64,000 nucleotides of DNA. Origin: Pseudomonas paralcaligenes. GTDB taxonomy: Bacteria > Pseudomonadota > Gammaproteobacteria > Pseudomonadales > Pseudomonadaceae. The translations under genes and the position numbers were made by a program. Positions within the stretch are counted from its first letter, which is position 1, and every line of letters starts with the position of its first letter. A model generated the notes under the pieces. It did no database searches. It had not been told where the DNA came from and worked only from the letters and a program-made list of their open reading frames with translations. The stretch covers positions 248,001 to 312,000 of the forward strand of contig NZ_BPFX01000003.1 in assembly GCF_019655855.1 (NCBI RefSeq). The letters run 5' to 3'. This document shows positions 50,973-59,548 of the stretch, in pieces.

Positions 50973-52172
50973 ATGAGCAAACCGCTAGAGGGGATTTCCA
51001 TCCTCGATCTGACGCACATGCTGTCCGGCCCCTATGCCGGCATGATCCTGGCCGATCTCGGCGCGCAGACGATCAAGGTCGAGCCGCTGGCCGGGGAAGG
51101 CACCCGCGCCCTGCTGGCCCAGGACCCGCGCCATTCCTACAAGGGCATGGGCGCCTACTTCCTCACCCTCAACCGCAACAAGCAGAGCGTCTGCATCGAT
51201 CTCAAGAGCGAGCACGGCCTGCAGGTCTTCTATGACCTGGTACGCAAGGCCGACGTGGTGCTGGACAACTTCAGCGCCGGCGTGCCGCAGAAGCTGAAGA
51301 TCGACTTCGAGCACCTGCGCCAGGTCAACCCGCGGATTATCACCTGCTCGGTCTCCGGCTTCGGCCAGAACGGCCCCAGCTACCTGCGCCCGGCCTTCGA
51401 CCAGGTGGTGCAGGCCATCGGTGGCGGCATGTCGATCACCGGCCTCGACGCCGAGACGCCGATCCGCGCCGGCATCCCGATCGGCGACCTGGGCGGCGGC
51501 ATGTTCGCCGTGATGGGCGTGCTCGCCGCGCTGCAGGCGCGCAACAGCAAGGGCCACGGCCAGCACGTCGACATCAGCATGCTCGACTGCCAGATCAGCA
51601 TGCTCAATTACATGGCCACCATGCATTTCCTCAGCGGCGAGAACCCGGCGCCGCTGGGCAACGGCCACTTCGTCCACGTGCCCTACAACACCTATCCCAC
51701 CGCCGACGGCTTCGTGGTCATCGCGGTGATCTTCGACAGCTTCTGGGACAACTTGGTGGGGCTGCTCGACGTCGAGGCGCTGCGCGATCCCAAGTACAAG
51801 ACCCAGCCCGGCCGGTTGGCCGACAAGGCGCTGATCGACGGCATCCTCGGCGACGTGCTGCGCAGCAATACCACCGACTACTGGGTCGAGCGGCTGACCG
51901 CCGTGCGCGTGCCCTGCGGCCCGGTCAACCGCTTCAGCGAGGCGCTGGCCGACCCGCAGGTACGCCACCGCAAGATGGTGGTGGACATCCCCCACCCGCT
52001 GGGCGGCAGCGTCGAGGCGCCGGGCAACCCGATCAAGCTCAGCGTCGACGACAGCGACAGCTACAGCCCGCCGCCGCTGCTCGGCGAGCACACCGACGAG
52101 GTGCTGGCCTGGCTGCTCGGCTACGACAGCGAGCGCATCGCCGAGTTGAAGCGACTGAAGGTGGTGGGCTGA
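50973..52172 (+). CDS. CaiB/BaiF-family (class III) CoA-transferase
   Basis: A 399-residue class-III CoA-transferase. Seen: LDLTHMLSGPYAGMILADLGA, IKVEPLAGEGTR, LNRNKQSVCIDLK, the catalytic Asp143 in RPAFDQVVQA, and the glycine loop GGGMSITG. These enzymes move CoA between carboxylic acids through an aspartyl anhydride. GAGAAAGA precedes the ATG. It is the first gene of a long operon under a sigma-54 promoter, 2 bases before an HMG-CoA-lyase-like gene. Together they would activate and cleave a 3-hydroxy-3-methyl-type acid or similar; in itaconate breakdown a CaiB enzyme does the activation. Confidence 0.92.
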   Translation: MSKPLEGISILDLTHMLSGPYAGMILADLGAQTIKVEPLAGEGTRALLAQDPRHSYKGMGAYFLTLNRNKQSVCIDLKSEHGLQVFYDLVRKADVVLDNFSAGVPQKLKIDFEHLRQVNPRIITCSVSGFGQNGPSYLRPAFDQVVQAIGGGMSITGLDAETPIRAGIPIGDLGGGMFAVMGVLAALQARNSKGHGQHVDISMLDCQISMLNYMATMHFLSGENPAPLGNGHFVHVPYNTYPTADGFVVIAVIFDSFWDNLVGLLDVEALRDPKYKTQPGRLADKALIDGILGDVLRSNTTDYWVERLTAVRVPCGPVNRFSEALADPQVRHRKMVVDIPHPLGGSVEAPGNPIKLSVDDSDSYSPPPLLGEHTDEVLAWLLGYDSERIAELKRLKVVG

Positions 52173-52174
52173 GC

Positions 52175-53098
52175 ATGAACGACTACGTCAAGGTCAACGA
52201 AGTCGGCCCGCGCGACGGGCTGCAGAGCCAGGGCAAGACCCTCGCCATCGACGAACGCCTGCGGATGATCGAGGTGCTGGTCGCCTGCGGCATCCCGGCC
52301 ATCGAAGCCGGCAGTTTCGTCTCGCCCAAGGCGGTGCCGCAGATGGCCGGCACCGGTGAGCTGTTCGCCCGCCTGCCGCTGCGCGAGCAGGTCGACTACT
52401 CGGCGCTGGTGCCCAACCTGCGGGGCTACGAGCTGGCCCGCGAGGCCGGCGTCGGTGCGGTCGCGGTGGTGCTGTCGGCGACCGAAACCATGAACCAGCG
52501 CAACATCAACATGAGCCTGGCGCAGACCGTCGAGGTGTGCGCCGGGCTGATGGCCCGCGCCCGCGCCGACGGCCTGGAGGCGCGCGCCTACGTGGCGGTG
52601 GCCTTCGAGTGCCCGTTCGAGGGGCTCACCCCGCCGGCCGTGGTGCAGGAGCTGACCCGGCGCATGCTCGGCGCCGGCGCCGGCAAGGTGATCGTCGCCG
52701 ACACCATCGGCGCGGCCAACCCGGCGGCGGTGCAGCGGGTGCTCGAACCGCTGGACGACCTCTGCGCGGCCGGCGCGCTGTCCTGCCACTTCCACGATAC
52801 CCGCGGCATGGCCCTGGCCAACGTGCTGGCGGCGCTGCAGTGCGGCGTGCGCGAGTTCGACAGCTCCATCGGCGGCCTCGGCGGCTGCCCGTTCTCCCCC
52901 GGCGCCACCGGCAACCTGGCCACCGAGGACCTGGTGCTGATGCTCGACGCCATGGGCTACCGCACCGGCATCGACCCGCTGGCGCTGGTGCCGGCGGTGC
53001 GCGCGGTGCAGGCGCTCACCGGCGGCAGCCTGGGCGGCCACGCCTTCCGCTGGCTGGAGCGGCAATGGAACAAGCGCGAGGAGGTGGCCCATGCTTGA
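52175..53098 (+). CDS. HMG-CoA-lyase-family enzyme
   Basis: A 307-residue TIM-barrel lyase of the 3-hydroxy-3-methylglutaryl-CoA lyase family. Seen: NEVGPRDGLQ (Arg13, Asp14), the metal-binding HFHDTRG (His205, His207), and the signature GGLGGCPFSPGATGN with the catalytic Cys238. All key residues are present, so it should cleave a 3-hydroxy-3-alkyl acyl-CoA to acetyl-CoA or a homologue plus a keto product. No leucine-catabolism genes surround it, so the substrate is probably a pathway-specific analogue. Confidence 0.92.
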   Translation: MNDYVKVNEVGPRDGLQSQGKTLAIDERLRMIEVLVACGIPAIEAGSFVSPKAVPQMAGTGELFARLPLREQVDYSALVPNLRGYELAREAGVGAVAVVLSATETMNQRNINMSLAQTVEVCAGLMARARADGLEARAYVAVAFECPFEGLTPPAVVQELTRRMLGAGAGKVIVADTIGAANPAAVQRVLEPLDDLCAAGALSCHFHDTRGMALANVLAALQCGVREFDSSIGGLGGCPFSPGATGNLATEDLVLMLDAMGYRTGIDPLALVPAVRAVQALTGGSLGGHAFRWLERQWNKREEVAHA

Positions 53099-54074
53099 GT
53101 TCTTCGGAGCCTGGCTGGCGCGTCTGGCGCCCTGGATGGTGATCGGCAGCCTGGCCTACGCAGCGGTGTTCATCAAACCGAGCGTGGACCCGGTGCCGCT
53201 CGACCAGCCGCTGATCGAGCACCGCGACGCCTTCTTCGACGGCGCGGCCTACGCCGACCACCTGTGGATCGTCGGCCAGAACGGCGCCCTGCTGAGCAGC
53301 GGCGATGGCGGCCGCAGCTGGCAGCGCGAGGAGCTGCCGCAGCGCGACAACCTGCAATCGGTGGCGGTGTCGCCGGCCGGGCAGAAGGTGGTGGTGGGTA
53401 ACCGCGGCCAGCTCTGGACGCGCAGCCTGGAGGGTGAGTGGCAGCACCGCCAGCTGCCGGTCTCCGAGCTGGCCGGCAAGCTGCAGAGCGTGCGCTTCCT
53501 CGACGGCCACTTCTGGGCCGTGGGCGAGATGGGCGCGCTGTTCCGCGGCAGCGCCGACGCCGCCGACTGGCAGGCGCTGGGCGTGGGCGAGGACATCAAC
53601 TTCAACGGCATCGGCGCCGGCGCGGACGGTGATCTGTGGATCGCCGCCGAGTTCGGCCGCCTGCTGCGCAGCCGCGACCACGGCCGCACCTGGGACAGCC
53701 TGGAGCTGGGCGACGAGAGCCTGCGCGCGGTGCATTTCGCCGGGCGCACCGGCGTCGCGGTGGGCAACCGCGGCCAGGCCTTCGTCAGCAGCGATGGCGG
53801 CGACAGTTGGCAGCCGGTCGAGCGCTTCACCGGCGAGCACCTGTTCGACGTGGTCGAGCGCGACGGCCTGTGGGTGACCACCGGCGCCCGCGGTGCGCTG
53901 TTCCGCAGCCGCTCGCCGGCCGGCAGTTGGCAGGCCTGGAGCCCCGAGGGCCTGGACCTGAGCTACCACAACCGCCTGCTGGCGACCGCCGAGGGCGTGG
54001 TCCTGATCGGCCAGCAGCTCGGCCTGCTGCGCGACGACGCGCTGCACATCTGGCCCGGAGAACAAGAACAATGA
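53091..54074 (+). CDS. YCF48-like beta-propeller envelope protein
   Basis: A 327-residue protein: N-terminal membrane anchor (residues about 12-28), then repeated blades of the YCF48/BNR kind (WIVGQNGALLSSGDGGRSW, AVGEMGALFRG, WIAAEFGRLLRSRDHGRTW, AVGNRGQAFVSSDGGDSW). In pseudomonads such genes regularly stand beside an MMPL-type pump and DUF1302/DUF1329 genes, suggesting a periplasmic partner of that pump. It overlaps the lyase gene by 8 bases and the pump gene by 4 (ATGA). Confidence 0.88.
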   Translation: MLEFFGAWLARLAPWMVIGSLAYAAVFIKPSVDPVPLDQPLIEHRDAFFDGAAYADHLWIVGQNGALLSSGDGGRSWQREELPQRDNLQSVAVSPAGQKVVVGNRGQLWTRSLEGEWQHRQLPVSELAGKLQSVRFLDGHFWAVGEMGALFRGSADAADWQALGVGEDINFNGIGAGADGDLWIAAEFGRLLRSRDHGRTWDSLELGDESLRAVHFAGRTGVAVGNRGQAFVSSDGGDSWQPVERFTGEHLFDVVERDGLWVTTGARGALFRSRSPAGSWQAWSPEGLDLSYHNRLLATAEGVVLIGQQLGLLRDDALHIWPGEQEQ

Positions 54075-56476
54075 CCCTGAATCACCTGATGACCCGAACC
54101 GCGCGCCTCAGCGCCTGGGCGATCCGCCACCGCGTGCTGGTGCTGGTGGTGGTCGGCCTGCTCACCCTGGGCTTTGCCGCCACCCTGGCCGGCCTCGACA
54201 TCCGCACCCGCTTCAGCGACATGGTTCCCCACGACCATCCCTACGTGAAGGTGCACCAGAAGTACCAGGACAGCTTCGCCGCCAGCAACCGGGTGACCAT
54301 CCTGGTCAAGGCGAAGGAAGGCGACATCTTCCGCCAGGAAATCCTCGGCGAGGTGCGCCGCATCACCTACGACCTGCAGCAGGTCGAGGGTGTCAACCCG
54401 ATGCAGATCACCTCGCTGGCGTCGAAGAAGCTCAAGCGGGTGAATGCCTCCAGCGAGGGCATCGAGACCCGCCCGCTGATGTGGCCCGACCTGCCCAAGG
54501 ATGCGCAGCAGATGCGCGAGCTGCGCCAGGCGGTGCTGAACAACCCGCTGGTGTACGGCCTGTTCGTCGACCGCGAGCTGTCCTCGGCGCTGATCCAGGT
54601 GGACTTCTACGACCACCTGGTGGACTACGCCAAGATCTTCCCGCAGATCCAGGCCATCCTCGACGCCTCGCCGGTGGCCGACCAGGTCAGCCTGCACATG
54701 GTCGGCGAGCCGATCCTGTACGGCTGGGTCGCCCACTACCTGGACGAGACCGTGGGCCTGGCGATCCTCTCGCTGGCGGCCATGCTGGTGCTGCTGTTCG
54801 TGTTCAGCCGCACCTGGCGCGGCACCCTGCTGCCGCTGATCGCGGGCGTGGTGTCGGCGATCTGGGCGCTGGGCATCGGCACCCTGCTGGGCTACAACTT
54901 CGACCCACTGGTGATCGTGGTCGCCTTCATCATCACCGCGCGGGCCTTCTCCCACTCGGTGCAGATGATCACCCGCTTCGACGACCTGGTGCAGGGCGAG
55001 GTGCTGGACGCGCGCAAGGCCGCCGAGCAGACCATGCGCGAGCTGTTCCGGCCGAGCATGCTGGGCCTGTACGCGGACGCCGGCGCGATCCTCTGCGTGA
55101 TGCTCACGCCGATCCCGCTGCTGCACAAGGTGGCCATCGTCGGCGCGCTGTGGGTCATGAGCATCGCCGTGTCGGCGGTGTTCGTCACCCCGGCGCTGCT
55201 GTCCTACATCCGCCGGCCCCAGGGCCACGTGCACCCGCTCAACCTCGACGGCTTCATGCGCGCGATCCTCGCCGGCGCCAAGTGGATGGTGCGCAGCCGC
55301 GCCCGCTACTGGGTGGCGCCGGTGACCCTGGTGGCGCTGGCCGGCTTCATGTTCGAGGCGACCCGGATCAACGTCGGCGACGCCAGCGACGGCTCGCCGA
55401 TCCTCTGGGCGGACTCGCCGTTCAACCGCGATAGCGCGCTGATCAACCAGCTCTACCCGGGCTCCGAGCAGATGTTCGTGGTGCTCGAAGGCGAGGAGCT
55501 GGACGCCATGAAGCGCCCCGAGGTGCTCGACTGGATGCTGCGCTTCTCGCGCTACATGGAGCGCCAGCCGGAGATCGGCGGCACGGTGTCGCTGGCCGAC
55601 ATCGTCATCGACATCCGCCGCAACCTGTACGAGGGCAACCCGCGCTACGGCGAGCTGGGCGCCACGCGCATGGAGAACGGCGAGCTGATCAGCTTCTACA
55701 TGCAGGGCGCCGACCCGGACGACCTCACCCAGTTCGCCGACGTGCAGTTCCACAACGCCGCCGTGACGCTGTTCTTCCGCGACCACAAGGGCGACACCCT
55801 GCGCAAGGCGACCCACTACGCCAACCAGTTCATCGCCGACAACCCGATCGAGGGCGTCGAGGTGAAGCTGTTCGGCGGCGTGCTGGGGATCATCGCGGCG
55901 GTCAACGAGATTCTCCTGGCCGACCAGATCGAGGCCACCGCGCTGGCCTTCCTGGTGGTGGTGATCTGCTGCCTGTGCGTCTACCGCTCTTCGGTCAGCG
56001 GCATCTTCTTCATCATCCCGGTGCTGATCTCCAACGTCGTCACCTTCGCCTTCATGGCCTGGCAGGGCATCGGCATGAGCATCAGCACCCTGCCGGTGGT
56101 CGCCCTGGGCATCGGCCTGGGGGTGGATTACGCCTTCTACATCGTCGACTCGATGAAGGAATACCTGGAGAAGCACCCCGACGCCGACCCGCTCGACGCC
56201 GTGCTGCAGTCCCTCGGGTCGGCCGGCCGCGGCGTGCTGCTGACCGCCTTCACCCTTTCCGCCGGAGTGTTGTTCTGGTCCTTCTCCTCCCTGCGCTTCC
56301 AGGCGGAGATGGGAATGCTGATCGGCCTGTGGCTGGCCGTCTCGGCGCTGACCTCGCTCTTCGTCATGCCTTCGCTTGCGCTGGTGTTCAAGCCGAAATT
56401 CATCTTTGGACACGGCCATCCGAAAGAGGCCCGCGAAAGCGGGCACCCCCACCAACCTGAAGCAATCGGGAACTGA
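54071..56476 (+). CDS. MMPL/RND-superfamily transporter
   Basis: An 801-residue inner-membrane protein with two repeats of one helix, a large periplasmic loop and five helices: MVPHDHPYVKVHQKYQDSF in loop 1, GEPILYGWVAHYLDETVG before the first helix bundle, and VVALGIGLGVDYAFYIVDSMKEYL in the second. The GxGxDYxxY motif carries the proton-relay-type Asp of MMPL proteins. It likely moves lipophilic molecules. Its operon neighbours DUF1302 and DUF1329 are the usual envelope partners. The start at 54071 overlaps the YCF48-like stop. Confidence 0.92.
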   Translation: MTLNHLMTRTARLSAWAIRHRVLVLVVVGLLTLGFAATLAGLDIRTRFSDMVPHDHPYVKVHQKYQDSFAASNRVTILVKAKEGDIFRQEILGEVRRITYDLQQVEGVNPMQITSLASKKLKRVNASSEGIETRPLMWPDLPKDAQQMRELRQAVLNNPLVYGLFVDRELSSALIQVDFYDHLVDYAKIFPQIQAILDASPVADQVSLHMVGEPILYGWVAHYLDETVGLAILSLAAMLVLLFVFSRTWRGTLLPLIAGVVSAIWALGIGTLLGYNFDPLVIVVAFIITARAFSHSVQMITRFDDLVQGEVLDARKAAEQTMRELFRPSMLGLYADAGAILCVMLTPIPLLHKVAIVGALWVMSIAVSAVFVTPALLSYIRRPQGHVHPLNLDGFMRAILAGAKWMVRSRARYWVAPVTLVALAGFMFEATRINVGDASDGSPILWADSPFNRDSALINQLYPGSEQMFVVLEGEELDAMKRPEVLDWMLRFSRYMERQPEIGGTVSLADIVIDIRRNLYEGNPRYGELGATRMENGELISFYMQGADPDDLTQFADVQFHNAAVTLFFRDHKGDTLRKATHYANQFIADNPIEGVEVKLFGGVLGIIAAVNEILLADQIEATALAFLVVVICCLCVYRSSVSGIFFIIPVLISNVVTFAFMAWQGIGMSISTLPVVALGIGLGVDYAFYIVDSMKEYLEKHPDADPLDAVLQSLGSAGRGVLLTAFTLSAGVLFWSFSSLRFQAEMGMLIGLWLAVSALTSLFVMPSLALVFKPKFIFGHGHPKEARESGHPHQPEAIGN

Positions 56477-56478
56477 AA

Positions 56479-58164
56479 ATGAGCGCATATAACAAGATGA
56501 AATCGAGCGCCATGCGGACTCCTCTGGCTTGCGCCATCCTGGCGGCGAGTGTCGGAGCGCATGATCTGGCGAGGGCAGAGGGCGGCCTGTTCGAGGACTG
56601 GGAGGTCAGCGGCTACGCCCGCCAGCACCTGTCCTGGAACCTGGAGAATCCCTACCTGATGGACACCCGCGATCCGGACGGGCTGGTGGGCGCGGGCCGG
56701 CGCGGCGACTACAAGTACGACCTGTCGATGGCCCGCACCATCCTCAAGGTCAACCTGTTCAAGGACTTCGGCGGCTCGCAGTTCAACATCTCCGGGCGGG
56801 TGGCCCGCGAGGTGGAGACCAACTACCTCAAGGACCTGCAGCAGGCGATGGACAACAACGCCGCGTCCGACCTGTTCAGCAACCGCCGCAAGTCGCGCGT
56901 CGACCTGATGGACGACGTCTACAACTCCGAGGAAATCCGCGAGTTCTGGTGGCAGACCGACGTCACCCCGACCACCACCCTCAAGCTCGGCAAGCAGCAG
57001 GTGGTGTGGGGCGAGACCGACTTCTTCCAGTCCCTCGACGTGATCCACGGCTACGACAACCGCATCCGCTCGTTCCTCGAACCGGAGAACGAGGACGTGC
57101 GCAAGCCGCTGTGGATGGTCAACCTGGTGCAGCGCTTCGACAGCGTCGACGGCAGCCTGCAGATGCTGCTCATCCCCGGCAAGCTCAACCGCGCCCGCGA
57201 TCGTGGCAACAGCTTCGACCTGGAAGGCGGGCGCTGGGCCAACAACCCGAACAAGGGCATCACCTTCGAGTCGGCCACCTTCGGCGCGGACGTGCCCTAC
57301 AACTTCGATCACAAGGAGGCCGACATGGACGACCTGTCCTACGGCCTGCGCTGGAAGGGCATGGCCGGCGAGTGGGAGTACTCGCTGGGCTGGTTCCACG
57401 GCCCGTCCACCAACCCGGTGATCAATTCCAATCCGAACAACCCGCTGGGCGTCGGCGACGCCGCCAGCGGCCGCTCCTTCGTCGGCGCCTACAAGGGCGA
57501 CTACCGCTCCGACCCGGACTCCACCGTGGGCGAGCTGATCTTCCCCTTCGTCGACGTGTTCGGGGTGACCGCCAACCGCTACGTGGAATCCATCGACGCG
57601 GTGTTCTCCACCGAGCTGTCGTACATCCCCAACGCGCCCTACAACGTCGGCGTGCAGGCCGGCGAGGCGGGCGGCTGCGCGTTCTTCCCGGGCTTCTGCG
57701 GGATCATCGAGAAGGACGTGGTCAAGACCATGCTGCGCCTGGACAAGCAGCTCAACCTGCAGAACTACCTGGGCACCAGCCGGCCGTCGTTCTTCTCGGC
57801 GCAGCTGTTCAACACCTGGATCACCAACTTCGACCGCGACGACGAGGTGGTCAACTCCGCCGGCTTCAGCGGCCGCACCAAGGAGCACTCGACCATCGCC
57901 ACGGCGATCCTCGCGACCAACTACGACAACGACCGCATCAACCCCAGCCTGGCCCTGGGCACCGACCTCAGCTACGGCGGCAGCTTCGTCATCCCCAGCG
58001 TCGAGTTCGCCTACGGCAACCACTGGCGGGTCCGCGCCGAGGCCGACATCTTCTTCGATGACAAGCATCAGAAGCGGGCGCTGCAAGGGTTCAACAACAC
58101 CAACCTGTTCGGCTACTTCACGGGCAACGACCAGCTGTCGCTGCGCGTGACCTACCAGTTCTGA
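56479..58164 (+). CDS. DUF1302 outer-membrane beta-barrel protein
   Basis: A 561-residue exported protein: signal peptide to about residue 33 (LACAILAASVGAHDLARA), then a strand-rich body with the DUF1302 core LKLGKQQVVWGETDFFQSLD followed by VIHGYDNRI, ending in a C-terminal aromatic (LSLRVTYQF), the mark of an outer-membrane barrel. Proteins of this family accompany genes for hydrophobic substrate degradation (alkanes, terpenoids, steroids). It sits 2 bases after the pump stop. Confidence 0.9.
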   Translation: MSAYNKMKSSAMRTPLACAILAASVGAHDLARAEGGLFEDWEVSGYARQHLSWNLENPYLMDTRDPDGLVGAGRRGDYKYDLSMARTILKVNLFKDFGGSQFNISGRVAREVETNYLKDLQQAMDNNAASDLFSNRRKSRVDLMDDVYNSEEIREFWWQTDVTPTTTLKLGKQQVVWGETDFFQSLDVIHGYDNRIRSFLEPENEDVRKPLWMVNLVQRFDSVDGSLQMLLIPGKLNRARDRGNSFDLEGGRWANNPNKGITFESATFGADVPYNFDHKEADMDDLSYGLRWKGMAGEWEYSLGWFHGPSTNPVINSNPNNPLGVGDAASGRSFVGAYKGDYRSDPDSTVGELIFPFVDVFGVTANRYVESIDAVFSTELSYIPNAPYNVGVQAGEAGGCAFFPGFCGIIEKDVVKTMLRLDKQLNLQNYLGTSRPSFFSAQLFNTWITNFDRDDEVVNSAGFSGRTKEHSTIATAILATNYDNDRINPSLALGTDLSYGGSFVIPSVEFAYGNHWRVRAEADIFFDDKHQKRALQGFNNTNLFGYFTGNDQLSLRVTYQF

Positions 58165-58181
58165 TGGAGGAGACAACAACA

Positions 58182-59438
58182 ATGAAAACGACTCTGAACC
58201 GGATCGCCGCCGTCCTGGCGCTCGGCCTCGCGGGCAGCCTCGCGGCCCAGGCCGCCGACCTCAAGCCGGGCGACGTGATCGACAAGGGCAACCTCGCCCA
58301 GCGCCTGGGCGACAGCTTCGAGGGCAAGTCCATCGACAGCCTGCTGACCGAGCGCATGCGCCTGCTGATCGAGAAGGAGGGCCTGAGCCTCACCCTCAAG
58401 GCCTCCGAGCCGGTCAAGCTCGGCCGCGACTACCTGGCCGCCACCGATGCCAACGCCGGCAAGGCGGTGTACAACCGCGACACCCGGCTGGTGGAAGGCT
58501 GGGTCGCCGGGATTCCCTTCCCCAACGTCAGCGAGGACGACCCGGACGCGGCGGCCAAGCTGATCTGGAACCACCACTACGCGCAGCCGACCAAGAACCT
58601 GCAGGACTACCCCAACTTCGGCTACCTGTTCCTCAACGACAAGGTCGGCCTGGAGCGGCGCCAGCAGTGGGCCTTCAAGCGCTACTACCTGAAGGGCCGC
58701 CTCGGCACCGAGCAAGTGGTCGAGGGCGACGGCAGCATCCTCACCAAGACCCTGCTGTACGCGACCTACCCCAACGACATCCGCGGCCTGGGCCTGTTCA
58801 CCGTGCGCTACGACTCGCCCAAGCTGGAGGATTCCTGGGCCTACGTGAAGTCGGTGCGGCGCACCCGCCGCCTGTCTGGCGGCACCTGGATGGACCCGAT
58901 CGGCGGCACCGACCAGCTCAGCGACGACATCGAGATCTTCAACGCCCACCCGACCTGGTACCCGGAGTACAAGCTGCTCGGCAAGCGCTGGATCCTGGCG
59001 GTGGCCAACTCCACCGGCGAGACCTGGAACCAGAAGGCCTCCGGCAACGCCGAGTTCCCGGTGATCGATCTGGACAACTGGCCGCACTGGAACCCGAAGG
59101 ACCAGTGGGAGCCGCGCGAGGTCTGGGTGGTCGAGGCGACCACGCCGCCGGAGCATCCCTACAGCAAGAAGGTGATGTACATGGACACCCAGTTCCCCCG
59201 CTTCTACCAGGCCGAGGCCTATGATCGGAAGGGCCAGTTCTGGAAGTGGATGAACTACCACCTGAAGACCATCGCCACCGAGGATGGCGACGTCGGCATC
59301 GTTTCCGCCGCCGGCTTCACCATCGACTACCAGCGCCGCCACGGCACCGCGTTCGTGCTCGGCGGGCCGCGCCTGAACACCCCGGGCGTGACCGGGGAGG
59401 ACATCAACCTGCGCGAGCTGGAGAAGGCCGCGCGCTGA
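58182..59438 (+). CDS. DUF1329 periplasmic/outer-membrane-associated protein
   Basis: A 418-residue exported protein of the DUF1329 family: signal peptide residues 1-24 (LGLAGSLAAQAA), then DLKPGDVIDKGNLAQ, NRDTRLVEGWVAGIPFP, and the conserved RRTRRLSGGTWMDPIGG. The fold is thought to be LolA-like, suited to binding lipids or other lipophiles. GGAGGAG precedes the ATG. It works presumably with DUF1302 and the MMPL pump. Confidence 0.9.
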   Translation: MKTTLNRIAAVLALGLAGSLAAQAADLKPGDVIDKGNLAQRLGDSFEGKSIDSLLTERMRLLIEKEGLSLTLKASEPVKLGRDYLAATDANAGKAVYNRDTRLVEGWVAGIPFPNVSEDDPDAAAKLIWNHHYAQPTKNLQDYPNFGYLFLNDKVGLERRQQWAFKRYYLKGRLGTEQVVEGDGSILTKTLLYATYPNDIRGLGLFTVRYDSPKLEDSWAYVKSVRRTRRLSGGTWMDPIGGTDQLSDDIEIFNAHPTWYPEYKLLGKRWILAVANSTGETWNQKASGNAEFPVIDLDNWPHWNPKDQWEPREVWVVEATTPPEHPYSKKVMYMDTQFPRFYQAEAYDRKGQFWKWMNYHLKTIATEDGDVGIVSAAGFTIDYQRRHGTAFVLGGPRLNTPGVTGEDINLRELEKAAR

Positions 59439-59548
59439 CCGGGAGCCCGGCCGCGGGGTGCGCACGGCGCACCCCGCGGTGGCGGGCAGCGAACCAGGCC
59501 GGGCGTGTCCGGCGCTGGATGCACAACAAGAAGAGTGCTGGAGGCAAC

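Noticed and set aside
53963..56488. Long minus-strand frame opposite the MMPL pump gene
   Set aside because: His/Gln/Asp/Arg-rich shadow translation; the pump frame has membrane helices and family motifs.
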